The notes under the pieces are model-generated. The model worked only from the letters and a program-made list of their open reading frames with translations. It was not told the origin of the DNA and searched no databases. A DNA stretch of 64,000 bases, taken from assembly GCA_964035795.1 (NCBI GenBank), contig OZ038321.1, positions 7,166,079 through 7,230,078 on the forward strand. Reading direction: 5' to 3'. Below are positions 38,169 to 50,400 of this stretch, piece by piece; position 1 is the stretch's first letter; every line of letters begins with the position of its first letter. Origin of the DNA: Pterobdella sp. o SKG-2022. Lineage: Eukaryota; Annelida; Clitellata; Hirudinida; Piscicolidae. Position numbers and translations under genes: made by a program.

Positions 38169-41100
38169 ATGACTGAAGCTGGATCAATATTGAGTTTTCA
38201 CTCTTTAAACTATTCTGTCAAACTGAACAAAGGAATATGCAAAAAAGACCAATATTTGAAAATTTTGCACAATGTCAGGTGGGGAGATTTATCATTTTTG
38301 AAGTCGTATTTTATGAATATTATGAAAGCTTATAACTTACACCTAAGAAAATTCTTTCAATTTTTATTTTTTCATACTTCAAAAGCTCTATATATTAATG
38401 AAGATAAAACTTTTATACAAAGTGAAGTTTAATCAACACCACAGTGGTCGTATGGAGCCTGGCTTGAACGCCATAATGGGTCCGACAGGAGGAGGCAAAA
38501 CCACGTACGTACATTAATAAACAATTCTTATTAAAAAAACTATATTTTGAATCATAGCTATCACATTGAATAGAGTAAATAACCAGTATGTTTCTGGTGA
38601 CTATGATATCTTGAATTTTGAATCTATTGAACTTTGAAGACAACGAATATTTCAAGTACATCCCAATTGTGTTGTTTATAAACAAGTCAAAAATTATAAT
38701 ATTTGGATGAATTTCATGCATGAAGTGCCACTTTAATAAAAAATTTCAAAAATACTAACGCAAAATTAGTCGAGTATTTATAGAAATCTGAAATCTCTAG
38801 ACTCCGGGCTCATTGAAGCTTAAGAAACTTATCAAAACTGCTATACTGATAAATTATTATTTGCTTATATCATTAAATTATTCCTTATAAAAATTTTCGA
38901 CCAAAAATATTTTTTCTTGACTTTCTTCACCCTCTTAATTCAAAATCAATTTTTGTATTACAAATGATAATTGAAAAAAATGGTAATTTTGTTTTGAAAA
39001 CAGAAACACGTACATGAATTGGTTTTAAAAACTTCCTGATTCAGTTTAAATAAAAATGAATATATATTTATATTAAAATTTAATAGCCTTTTGAATTTAT
39101 TGGCGGGAAGAACTGACAGAAGCAACTTGAATGGTTCCATCTTAATCGATGGCCACCCTCAGCCCAGCAATTTCAAATGCATGTCTGGCTTTGTAGCTCA
39201 AGTAAAGTCCTTCAACATTACCTTTTCGATAGCATTTTGTGTTCAAAATAAATCATTGGCACTAATAATTTTACATCAATTAAAACAACCAGGATGATAT
39301 AGTAATGGGTACACTGACTGTAAGAGAAAACTTGATGTTTTCTGCCAATCTACGACTCCCCAAAGTCATTTCACAAAAAGAAAAAGAAAAAAAAGTTGAA
39401 GATACTTTATACGAACTAGGATTACAGTCGTGTGCAGATTCAAAGGTTAATTTAAAATTTCACTTTTGAAAATTTTAAAAATAGCTTTTCATATTTTCTA
39501 CTGCATAAAACTTACAATAGAGCTAAACGCTTCCCTGCTTCCTAAGGTAGGAACACACCTGATACGAGGCATCTCTGGAGGGGAAAGGAAACGCACAAAC
39601 ATCGGCATGGAACTGATTATTTCTCCAAAAGTTTTGTTCCTTGACGAGCCCACCACAGGGCTTGACTCCAGCACTGCAAACGCTGTAATGAGTCTCCTTA
39701 AAACGTTGGTCACTTATAAATGATATTGACTACCTGTTCATATATACTTATTTAAATCTTTGCGTCAAACTTTATTAAACATTTTTACAGACTTTCACAA
39801 ACTGGGAAAACAATAGTGTTTTCAATTCACCAGCCAAGATATAACATCTTCAAGTTGTTTGATACATTGCTCCTTCTCAGCTCTGGTAGAGTGGTGTACC
39901 ATGGCCCTTCTTCTCAAACGCTTGGTTATTTCAGTGAAATAGGTTAAAAACGTTTATAATGATTTCATTGACAATTCAAAAATGAATTAAAGCTTTAGCT
40001 TCAAACTTGATGCTTATCGCTCTTTAATTTGTTTCTACACCCAAAATTGATTGTGTGACGAAACAAACTACGACAACCAAGCACGAGACATCAAATGGGC
40101 TCATCTTTAACGTTGGGTGTTTCAGACTTTACGAATGATATAACGTTTTTTTCCTTAATCTCCACCACATTTAATGAAAGACAATACGTCTCAACATGTG
40201 AAAAAATTTTGCTTCAAAATCAAAGAACGATAATCTGAAAATTTGTTGAATGTCAACAACAAGAAACCGATACAAAAATATGTTTACAACTTGCAAACTA
40301 GACAACATTTTTAAAGCCTGAGTAGCAATGGGAGACATGATGATACAGCGGATTGTGTCATACAATACAAGTAAAAAGTGTAAGCCAGGCAGTGGCTGAA
40401 AGTAGAGAAAGCATCGCAATACAGCACAACTACATAATTAAAATATATCATACTATAGTGTTATCTTCTTTATTACATGGTTTTGAAGAGTCAAAAAAAA
40501 ACACGAAAACAACCGACTGTTTTATACAATAGCTCAAAAAGGGTTCTGTAAATCCTTTGTTTCAAACCATCTCTAATGAATATTAACTTAGCATTTGTTT
40601 TACAGTTGAGCTAAAAACAATCATTTTGCAATGACAATGAAAATGGACCAACAAAAGTAATGAAAATGAAAATTACTTCACAACTTCTTGAAAATAGTTT
40701 GATAGACAAAAAATAGGTTGGAAGCTTTGGATTCAGAACAATAGAGACAGACCGCAGACCACACATTACAGACTGACACAAAGTAATTGGCACGTGACGG
40801 AATCAGATGAAGAATTATTATCAGACCAAAACAACTCTCAAACATAATGGGATATGAAAATCTGTGTAACGCCTGCAACTACACTAACCAAGCCAACAAA
40901 CTTTTTTCACTGTCTTTTCATATGAAAATTTTTTTTTAACCATAGAAACATACTGTTGACGTAAAATAGCCGGAAAACAATAGTGTTTTCAATTCACCAG
41001 CCAAGATATAACATCTTCAAGTTGTTTGATACATTGCTCCTTTTCAGCTCTGGTAGAGTGGTGTACCATGGCCCTTCTTCTCAAACACTATGGTTTATAA

Positions 41101-44100
41101 AGAAAACTCAATACACGACGCTTTTCTTAATAGTGTCTTACATTATCACTTGTTTCTCAATAAACCACAGTGTTTGTTTCTATTATATTTTTAACGATAC
41201 TTTGTTCTGTTTGTATTTTTATTTATTTGACTCTTTCAAACATTTAAAACTTTTATTATTCACCTAATTTGCGATTGAAAATTTATAAAGGCGTTGAAAA
41301 TAAGGCTATGAATTGTTGGGTGTGGAGTTATTTTGCATGATATGAATGCAGTTATAAACTGACACAGGTTACGAATGCGAGGAGCATAACAACCCTTCGG
41401 ACTTCTTCTTGGACGTTGCCAACGGAGATAGTACTGCTGTTGTAGCTCTAAAAAGTAAGATCACTGTACATTTCAAACCAATTAAAAGAACCTGATCAGT
41501 ACATGAAGAAATCTTTATTCTCAGACCGACTAGGCGGGCAAGTGGAAGGATCAAAATCGAATCTGAATTTGAGTCAAGAATTACATATCAAGTTTATAGA
41601 AAACCACAGACACAAAAAGTGATGAAAAATTTTTTTTACAAAATTGCATTTTCCATCTTGAAAAAATTCCAATAACGAAATATTTTCAGCTTAATGCAAG
41701 AACTAGAAAAGCTAGAACCAAAATCTAAAAGAGCTTCTTTGAGAAAAGTACAGCCCGTAACATACGCTACATCATTCAGTCAACAGGTGAAAAAAATATT
41801 TTAGTTATCAAGAAATAATTTCAACTTGAATTAATATTCATTTCAGGTATATTATTTATCAAAAAGAGCGATTTTGAACATCACAAGAAATCCTTATGCC
41901 TTGTTGCTTCAAGTAAAAATGTTGAGATGATAAAATAAATAACAAAAAATAATTATATAACCCTGAAATTTGATAAAAATTTCAAGAATTTTATTCCAAA
42001 TGTAACTAAACCCCATAAGCCCCTCAAAGAAATGCTCAACCAACTGAGCTATCTGGACCGCTAATAACAAATTCATTGAAACTTCAAATTATGAGGATTT
42101 ATAAGAACACGTGTTTCTCTACGTGTTTTTATAAATCCTCATAATTTGAAGTTTCAATGGTAAAATTCAAGCTTAAAAAAGAACAAACGACATCTCTAAA
42201 AAACTAAATTTTAAACAGCATTTGAAATTTTAATAAGCATCCAATTATATCTTCAAGATTGGACTTGGAAGTCGATGAAAATAAAAGCTCACACTTGTTA
42301 AATGTGTTTCAGACAACAATAATGACTTGTATGGGATTGATCACTGGAATGATTTACTTCCAAATGGGAACAGAAGTTCTAGGGGCTATCCAAAACAGGT
42401 GGAAACCATCGATTGTTACTTAAATCTTATGGTTTGATGTATTTTTTGAATTATTGTCAACAATTTCATTTTTCAGAGCTGGGTTGATCTTTTTTATAGT
42501 TATGAATCAAATTCTGGGAAACACCACAAGTTTGGAGTTATTTCTTACTGAAAGAGTTATCTTCATGTGAGTCAGAATGTGTGTTTGTATCAAAACATTT
42601 TTATAAAAAAGTTAAATAAATAACACGAAATTATAAATAAGTTTTGAAAACTGATTTCTGATATTGAATCATTGGAATATCTTAAAACCAATGTTCAGTC
42701 GAAACATTCTGAATAGAAAAGTAGTTGCTTAGTTAAAAATCTCTTTCTTAGCTTGCTTTTTTTCCTTTTTTACTTTTTTATGTTTTGCAGAATTTTGTAT
42801 TCAAGTGTTTTTGGGTTAACATCTTTTTGCTTTATTATCAAGTGTTCAAAACATACCTGTTTTGGCGGTTTCTTTCGATATGAGCATATAATGTATTTCT
42901 TTAGACCCATTGTCTTGTTTTCCCCCTTCTGTAAAAAAATCCTCGGTCAGCATTTTTTGAGCATTATCTGTCTTAACACTTTTTTGAGTGCGTTTCAGTA
43001 TATTTTGCAAGCAGTTTTGTTGGAAAAAATTCATCATTTTGTTAATGTTGCTTCTATATTGGTATTCACTTTTTTCATACTCAAAATTTTTCTTTCTAAG
43101 AAAAAGGTTAATAATTCTAGTGACTCTGAATAGGTTAATTCTTAAGGATTTATTGATGTTTAATGATGTTGATCTTATGATGTGGAACACTCAAGTACTT
43201 TACCGGGTTTTCNNNNNNNNNNNNNNNNNNNNNNNNNNNNNNNNNNNNNNNNNNNNNNNNNNNNNNNNNNNNNNNNNNNNNNNNNNNNNNNNNNNNNNNN
43301 NNNNNNNNNNNNNNNNNNNNNNNNNNNNNNNNNNNNNNNNNNNNNNNNNNNNNNNNNNNNNNNNNNNNNNNNNNNNNNNNNNNNNNNNNNNNNNNNNNNN
43401 NNNNNNNNNNNNATATATTCCATTATTGCTAACCTAGCTTCCTAGAAAATGCAATTTTTATTGTATTATTTTCTTATTTACTTTTATTAATATCATTCAA
43501 AAACTACTTCTCTAAGATTTTCATCATCACGGTTTTTCTACAATTTATGTTTAGTCCCACTTTTAAAGCATCTTTCAACCCTTGATGCCATTTTTTGCTA
43601 AAAAATTGATGGGAAATATGCTGTCTGCATAATTTGAGTTTTTAAGGATTAAAAACTGTTTTTTAGGGTAGCTTTCCGCCTTACGAGGTCGATGGAAATA
43701 TAAAAATGATGATCAAACTTTTGCTCATTATTAATTATGTCTTTATGGCCCCAGAAGTGAAAGTTTCATATAAACTTTGAAAATGGCTCTGAAATATATC
43801 AAAAATACTGCAGAAGTAAAAAACTTTTAACACAAAAATCTATTTTGTTTAATTAACTTGAAAAACTTAATTTTTAAAAAATTTTTATTTAAGTATTCAT
43901 TAATCCTTCAGACACGAGAGCACAAGCGGTTTTTACAGGGTTTCAGCGTATTTCTTCACTAAGTTTATATTCGATATCTTTCCGATGCGGTTTGTACCCA
44001 TGACACTTCTCGTCATAATCTGCTACTTCATGGCGGGTTAGTTTAATGTTAAATTATAAGAATTTAAAAAAATATTATGCGGTAATTTAAAATGCTGTTT

Positions 44101-45073
44101 TACAGAATTTTTTTCTAAATAATCTTGCATTGCACAAAGCACAGTAGTCTAACATTTTGAACTTGTTCGCTAGATTTCATTGAGCAAAAATAAATTTTGG
44201 ATCAAACTTATTAAACCATTGAAAAATATAACATAATAAATAAAGCATTATCAAAGACAAATCTACTATAGAATTAAATGAAGTTAAAATGTTTCAACTG
44301 AAGAGTTAATCACCAATCAAATTGAAAACCTCCATAGGATTCCAGTTATCAGCTGCAAAGTTCTTCGTCTTTTACTTCACAATGGCTTTGACAATATCTT
44401 CATCGTCATCTGTTGGATTTGCAGTGGGATCATGGGCCAGAGCACTAGCCATTGCCCATCTCACTCTCGCCATGACCTTCATTTTCATGCAGGTTTGTGC
44501 TAATTTGTTAAACAAAGTTTGAATGAGTTTTATTTTTTTTCTAATCCTTAAGCTGTAATTATTTAGGTAAATGAGCAATTTAAAGAAGAATTATCGGTAA
44601 ATACTGCTTCTATTTGTAAAGATTTTTGGAGGGTTCTTGGTGAACCTCACGACGATGACTTCATGGTTAAGTTGGCTGCAGTACTTGAGCATTGTTCGGT
44701 ATTCTCTTAATGTGAGTCGTGCATTGTAATCAGTTAACCAATATTTATTTTGTTTCTTACTTCCAGGCCCTGTTGATCAACGAGTTGGCAGACATTAAAC
44801 TCTACGACAACAATAAAGAGTATGTTTCATTCTCGTTTATGTTGTTGTTATATATTTCAACATGAATATTGTCTTTTTATCAATCGAATAACTTAGTATT
44901 GCATTTTTTACACAAGATTCACCGACGTAGGAACGATTTATTTAGAGGCTCAAGGAATCCGATATGAAACACCGTGGGACCTGTGGCAGAACCACCTGGC
45001 CCTCTTCATTATCACTCTTATTTTCCTCTCAATCTCTTACATGCATCTTTCAAAAAAATCAAATCAGCACTAG
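38169..45073 (+). CDS. ABCG2-like half transporter, tandem copy A (17 exons)
   Basis: Exons: 38169-38278, 38445-38504, 39087-39201, 39293-39445, 39547-39704, 39791-39942, 41368-41454, 41525-41618, 41690-41786, 41847-41912, 42313-42398, 42477-42566, 43912-44036, 44338-44492, 44622-44711, 44767-44819, 44917-45073. All phases agree: 615 residues. The nucleotide-binding domain comes first: Walker A GPTGGGKT (about 49-56), Q-loop at Q95, signature ISGGERKR (155-162), Walker B VLFLDEP (175-181), switch His212 in SIHQPR. Then six predicted membrane segments from about residue 365, with [15 protein letters not shown] and [16 protein letters not shown]. Order and the GPTGGGK Walker A are as in ABCG2, which exports xenobiotics or sterol-like substrates as a dimer; the substrate here is unknown. 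The loop before the last membrane segment is short and lacks the cysteines found in vertebrate ABCG2. Intron 12 holds a 200-base gap. AATAAA at 45119-45124. Confidence 0.92.
40171..40878 (-). other. Two hydrophobic open frames antisense within ABCG copy A intron 6
   Basis: Minus frames 40878-40678 (66 codons; contains [11 protein letters not shown] and [15 protein letters not shown]) and 40419-40171 (82 codons; contains [16 protein letters not shown] and [12 protein letters not shown]) are rich in membrane-like segments. They might be remnants of exons of a nested membrane-protein gene. No family was recognised, no splice model was secured, and AT-rich DNA makes hydrophobic frames by chance. 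Confidence 0.25.
40970..41090 (+). pseudogene. Duplicated partial copy of ABCG exon 6 inside intron 6 of copy A
   Basis: From about 40972 to 41088 the sequence is almost identical to exon 6 (39809-39925), covering [18 protein letters not shown] to [12 protein letters not shown]. Only two base differences were seen. An AG at 40968-40969 gives the correct acceptor phase, but the first codons of exon 6 are replaced and the 3' end (after CAAACAC) runs into unrelated sequence with no matching phase-1 donor. It is therefore a truncated exon duplicate or gene-conversion debris rather than a clean alternative exon. It is not part of the main model. Confidence 0.75.
42010..42062 (-). mobile_element. 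tRNA-like SINE head fragment in ABCG copy A intron 10
   Basis: On the minus strand it reads AGATAGCTCAGTTGGTTGAG, a box A (TAGCTCAGTTGG) typical of tRNA genes and tRNA-derived SINEs. No box B or closed acceptor stem follows, so it is not a tRNA gene. It abuts the hairpin at 42074. Confidence 0.5.
42074..42159. mobile_element. Fold-back hairpin, 39-bp arms, in ABCG copy A intron 10
   Basis: Arms 42074-42112 and 42121-42159 are inverted complements with one mismatch and an 8-base loop. The arm shares about 35 bases (AACTTCAAAT, GAGGATTTATAAGAACACG) with the left side of the fold-back element at 7207-7388, so both belong to one family. Confidence 0.8.
42753..43133 (+). other. Unassigned hydrophobic open frame in ABCG copy A intron 12
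   Basis: 126 codons, rich in Phe, Leu and Ile, ending [20 protein letters not shown] acceptor-like site precedes part of it at about 42790. It lies between exons 12 and 13, where copy B has only about 170 bases, so it is inserted DNA specific to copy A. It resembles no family I know. It may be a chance frame or part of a nested gene or element; the assembly gap begins 80 bases later. Confidence 0.25.
43213..43412. other. Assembly gap (200 N)
   Basis: Exactly 200 N bases inside ABCG copy A intron 12. Frames translated across it are meaningless. Confidence 0.99.
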
Positions 45074-47444
45074 AAATATTAATTTTTATTGGTAGTTGAT
45101 CCTACTGTATATCATAAAAATAAAACTCACAAAACGAAATTCTGTTCATTGGTGAAAAGGGTCTATGAAATGATAAAAAATCAATATATCAATCTAAATA
45201 TCAACATATCAATATAAATAAATCGAAAAATAACTGTGCAGTTTTTTAAAATTATTTCTGTAGTTTAAAAAGAATTTTTTCACCATAACGTGTATTGAAT
45301 ATTGTGAATAATTAACCTCGAAATTGTGAATCATAAAAACACGACAATATCTAAATTTTTCATTTTGACGAATCTACTCGATATATTCTGCATCATCCAC
45401 ATGAAGTAGCGCCTTGTGAAACCAATCACTTGCGAAACTGAAAACCCAGATAGGGGCGATCAAATAGTCGACTTACTTGTTCTATACCATCATCAGATAA
45501 CGTGTAGTGCTCCATGAACATCTAAAAAGGGGAGTTCTGAGGGGACGATGGAAGAAATTGTTTTTAATAGATTTTGTTTTTTATAACGTGAAATACATTT
45601 GTTCATAAAAAAACTCTCATTATTATATTTTGAAGAATATAATTCATTCTGGAACATTGGTCTTTGAAACAATGTTGTTTTCTCCGCCTTACTACTTTGT
45701 AATGCCACTGCTCATTCAAATTATTATTAACAGTTTATGCTTGAATAATATTATATTTTTTATTTTGTGTTGAATAGAATTAAAAAATTATTTTATAAGC
45801 TTATCTTTAAAATTTATCTCCGACTCTATGGAGTTTTGAATAACATTTTAGAAACGGCAAAAAGCTTTAATTTTTAGGAAGTGTTGCCTCATCATGAAAC
45901 GTTTCATAATAAGTCTATCAAAACTATTTTTTAAGGGATATAATTGACGTGAAACTTTGAAAATTAGTTATTATAATTGCACTGAGATGTTCCTAATATC
46001 TCAGGTCTTACCTTGTTTGTTAAAAGTTAGGTCGCAGGCTAGTTTGAAGTAGATACTTAAATAAATGAAATTGAAGTTATGCTAATTGTCACTATTTTTA
46101 AGTTTTATCAAAATGAAATAGAAAAATTTACGATGTGAACGAAATAATTCACTGTGATTAATTTGATATATAGAATTCAGCAACTGATTCAGTTCTGATA
46201 GCTCACAAACAGATGAAAAGTCATATCCCGTACGCAGCTTTCAAAATACACATAAAAAATATTGATTCTAAATAGACAAAAATTAAAATCATTGTACAGT
46301 TTACAAGCTTAAATGAGAACACTGCTCCCCCACCTGAGATAGCCTGGACCTCCAAGAAAACCCATCCGTTTTTACTTTTTGTAGAACATATTTATTTCTT
46401 ATTCCAAATCCGTAATAACTGTTGCTTCTATACAAAATTAACATTTTTTCTTATGCTCGAAACACCAAACCTACAAAACTTGAAACGTGAAAACAGCTTT
46501 TTATGGTGTACGAACAAGGAGAACCAAAAAATTCAGCATGTATCAACTCATACTGACATAAATTCTCTTAATCCGTTGGCCAGTCACCATTAAAAAAACT
46601 AACCCATTCCAGAAAGCCAATCGACTATCAAAAAAAAAGAGAATGAATTGTAGGAACTTTGCGAAAAACATTCAGAAACATCACAAGTGAGACTTTGTCA
46701 AAAATTTCTGGACAAAACACTAAGCAGTTGTTATGGGATGAGACACCGCTGAAGCTGTTGATAGTCATGTTATGAGAGAGGGGAGTTTCTACTGTGAAGC
46801 TAGGTTGCTAAGTTGCATCATGAGGTTGGTGTTATAGCTTTTTGTGTTATTTTTAAACTTAACGTATTCAAATAAATCTTTTATAAGCAATTGATTGAGA
46901 AAATCCCTTGCCTAAAAAGACAAGTAATAATATATTTTTAAAGATTAGTAAAATTCCATTTAAATAGCATTTGAAAATAGTAACTGAGGTTGACGTTTGA
47001 GAAGTAGTAATGACACATTAATTGTCAAACAGCTTTAATTAATGGATTAATACGTATAAAACTTATGACATTGAAACTTTTAATAATACAACAGTGTTGA
47101 ACCATTATTTCTCAGTTTTTAAATTCATATTTGCACATAAAATTTTATAACTAGTGATATTCAAATTTTATAGATTATAAAATACTCGATAGTGATATTT
47201 CAGATATGAAAAAGATCACTCCTTGAATAAACCCTTTCCAGCCAGATTATTGATAATGAATTTTATTTATGGTCACACATCGTAAATTTTTATCTTTATT
47301 GCATAAGAAAAACTTGGAATTTTAAAAAATTACATGAATTTTTATATAACTAGCTTTATCTAATTGTCTATAAAACGTCAACTCAGCTGAGCTTTGTAGG
47401 CCTTATATATATAAAGAGTTTGGCTAGAAACAGAAAAAACCAAA
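45074..47444. other. Spacer between ABCG copies A and B
   Basis: About 2.4 kb. AATAAA for copy A is at 45119-45124. Dispersed repeat family Y copy 2 is at about 45325-45480 (see 24178). The rest is AT-rich with no gene seen. A TATA-like element at about 47404-47416 precedes copy B. Confidence 0.5.
45325..45480. repeat. Dispersed repeat family Y, copy 2
   Basis: Shares TTGTGAATCATAAAAACACG plus ACAAT with 24178-24265, and its later part (GCCTTGTGAAACC ... GACTTACTTG) with about 56340-56410. Together the three stretches suggest an element of roughly 150 bases. Confidence 0.55.
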
Positions 47445-50400
47445 ATGAATGAATCAGGATCAAAATTAACTTTTCATTCCTTGAATTATTTTGTAGAACT
47501 GAGCAAAGGACTATGCAAAAAGAAACAGCAACTACAAATTTTACACAATGTAAGGCAAGTAGCATTAAATTCTTTCAAATCTTACGACCTTTGTAGCTTA
47601 GGCGAAAATAAAAATAAATAATTAGTTTAAGCTTATTGAGTTTTTTTAAGAAAATCTTATTATTTAAGTACATATATTTTTTAAATTATTTCAAATTAAT
47701 GTAAAAACAATATTTTAATTGTTTGAAATATAATAATTTTTCATGCGACAAATTTAACTCTAATCACTATTGAATATCATACCATAAAGTGAAGTTTAAT
47801 CAACATCACAGTGGTCGCATGGAGCCTGGCTTGAACGCCATAATAGGTCCGACAGGAGGAGGCAAAACCACGTACGTACATTAATAAACAATTATAAAAC
47901 AATTAAATTAAAGATATATAAATAGATTAGTGAATAAATTAATGTGTATGGTGCTATACAAGTGCACACGTGGTAACACAGCGCCAAAGAGGTGAAGGAA
48001 ATATTTTCTACGTCGGTATTTGAAAACGTTTTCAATGATTCAGACCGCCTCTAATGATCGAAATTATTTCATAATGAGGTTTATATCATCAATACGCCGG
48101 CTTCATTGAAATGGAACATTTCAATGAAGCCGTACCATTTCAAAAACTTATGTAAGTAATTAAACTTTAGCATTTATTATATGAAGTATGATAAAATGGA
48201 ACAGGGACAAACTATAATTTAAAAAAATGATTTATAACTTAAAAAATGCATAGTCTAACAAAAAATTGTGAGCTAATATAAAACTTTAACTTTGCTGGCT
48301 GTGAAAATAACGAAGATTCTCAACCTTGTGAGATTGAGAGGCAATTCTTTTGGTATTAAGTAGATATTATAAAAGCTTTTATTTTATAAATTTTATAAAT
48401 TAAATATATAAATTAATAGCTATAAATCAATTGAGATGAAAATCATAATTATTAATAATATTATAACTAAATTATGTAATAAGAATAGCAACTATTCTAA
48501 TAATTATTATAATGTAATACAATAATAAATTTAATTATTGTAGTGAATACTATTATTTATTGTATTTATTAAAATTAACGATAATTATTTTTACACTATT
48601 TTTATCATTATCATTATTGATATTATGCTAATTATTATCATTAGTGATGGAAAAACTTAGTAAAAACTAGACGAAATGTATATAAGAACTCACTTATTAA
48701 TAATATCTCAGACTTTTTCAACTCTATTGGAAATTAAGTCGTTGTGAAGACTTCATTTAAAGTCATTTAATTGAAACTCAACTTATTAAGACTTTCTGCC
48801 CAAAAAAGTTTGACACTCATAAAAATATGGCTTTTATTTCAAATTGTATTTAGGCTATTTTACTTTATTCGTTTTTAAATTTCAAGGCTATCTCGATCTA
48901 GCACGATCTCCCATTGTTATCATTTTAGACCAGTAATTTACATTGTCCCATTCTTTACTAAATGTTTCATACTCCATAAACCGAATCTGTTTATTGTTCA
49001 GAAAGCTTTGAAAATAATATTCTACTAATTAAATTATTTTAAGGTTGGATTTTTGTGATAATTTCACTTCATTTTAAAATGGGCCAACAAAAAGGATTTT
49101 AAAATATTGAAGGATGTTTGAAGGAGGATGCTTTTACAATTATTTCATTTTCTAGAGATTTGATTTCTCAAAAAATTTCTTCAAAGGTAAAAGTAACGAA
49201 TATATTTTTTGAATTGAATGAAGTAATCACTAAATAGTTTAACCTTATAGCTCAATAGTTGAGCATTAGACTGTCTAAAGTTACCGGGTTCGATCCCGCG
49301 TGGGCCGACAATTAGCACCTGTTCCACAGTGTGTTTTCGCTACATTAAATTTGTAGCAAGCGCTTTGATCTATAAAGAAAAGCGCTTTATAAATACCGCA
49401 TTACATTAAATTATTCTGAAACATCATTATGAGTTATGAGGACACGTATGGGGTTAAAAAGTAAAGGTTTATTGCAATACTAGTAACCTATAGCTATATT
49501 TCGAAATAGAAATCGATGTTCAATTGATATGAGTTCAAAATCAATCGGAAACTTAATAATTCATTTTTTTTAATTAAAACGTTTTTCAGTTTTTTTTTAA
49601 TAATTAATTTTTTAATCTTTTTCTTTTTTTTACTTTTTTTCTTCCTCATTTCTTCAAGTTTTTCACCATTTTATATATTAGGTTTCAAACCATTGTGATC
49701 ATTTGTTTGATAATGTAAGTTCTGCTTACAAAATGCTTCGTTGTTTTGTCTATTATGTTAAGTCTTGCCTAATTGAAATTTAAATGCACTTTTGACTAAT
49801 TATCTCACAAGTTATCAATGACATAAGCTCATCCTTCGAAATAACAACATCTCATTGTAATAGGACACAGCTTATAAGCGGTTAACCACACGAAACACAA
49901 GCGTATAATTATTGAGACAATTTGTGTATCAATATTAACTGGCTCGCTAAAGTTGAATGTTGATCGGAGTGAAAATGAATCTGTTAAAAAAGTTTATCGA
50001 TAAAATTGTACCATGCTTTCATTCAAGCTTAAAAAATTATTCAATACCAGAAATTTTTTCTGAAGTTTGTACATCTTCGTCAACAATCCTTTATAGCCTC
50101 AATAGATTTCATGTGAAATGATATTCAAAAATAAGGTTATTTCCAAAAAAAAGATTATCTGTAACTTCAAAAAAAGTAACTAAAAACATCATCAAAAATT
50201 GTATTCTCACAACTTTATTCGTAAGTCAAGACGTTAAAAGTACATTGAAATTTGTACTGCGCATAATGATATGATGTCAAAAATTCCACCGATGAAACTA
50301 CACAGGGCAAGGAAACCTTTGTAGATTCACTTGTGAATGCAGTTCTGTACTCTGAATGCTAAAAATTTATTTCAACCTCAATAACTTTCGAATGAGAAAA

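Noticed and set aside
42988..43445. Frames running across the N stretch
   Set aside because: Translation of N bases in an assembly gap; no evidence.
49240..49310. Possible tRNA gene (box A and box B present)
   Set aside because: No complementary acceptor stem, and the tail is shared with another locus, so it is a SINE.
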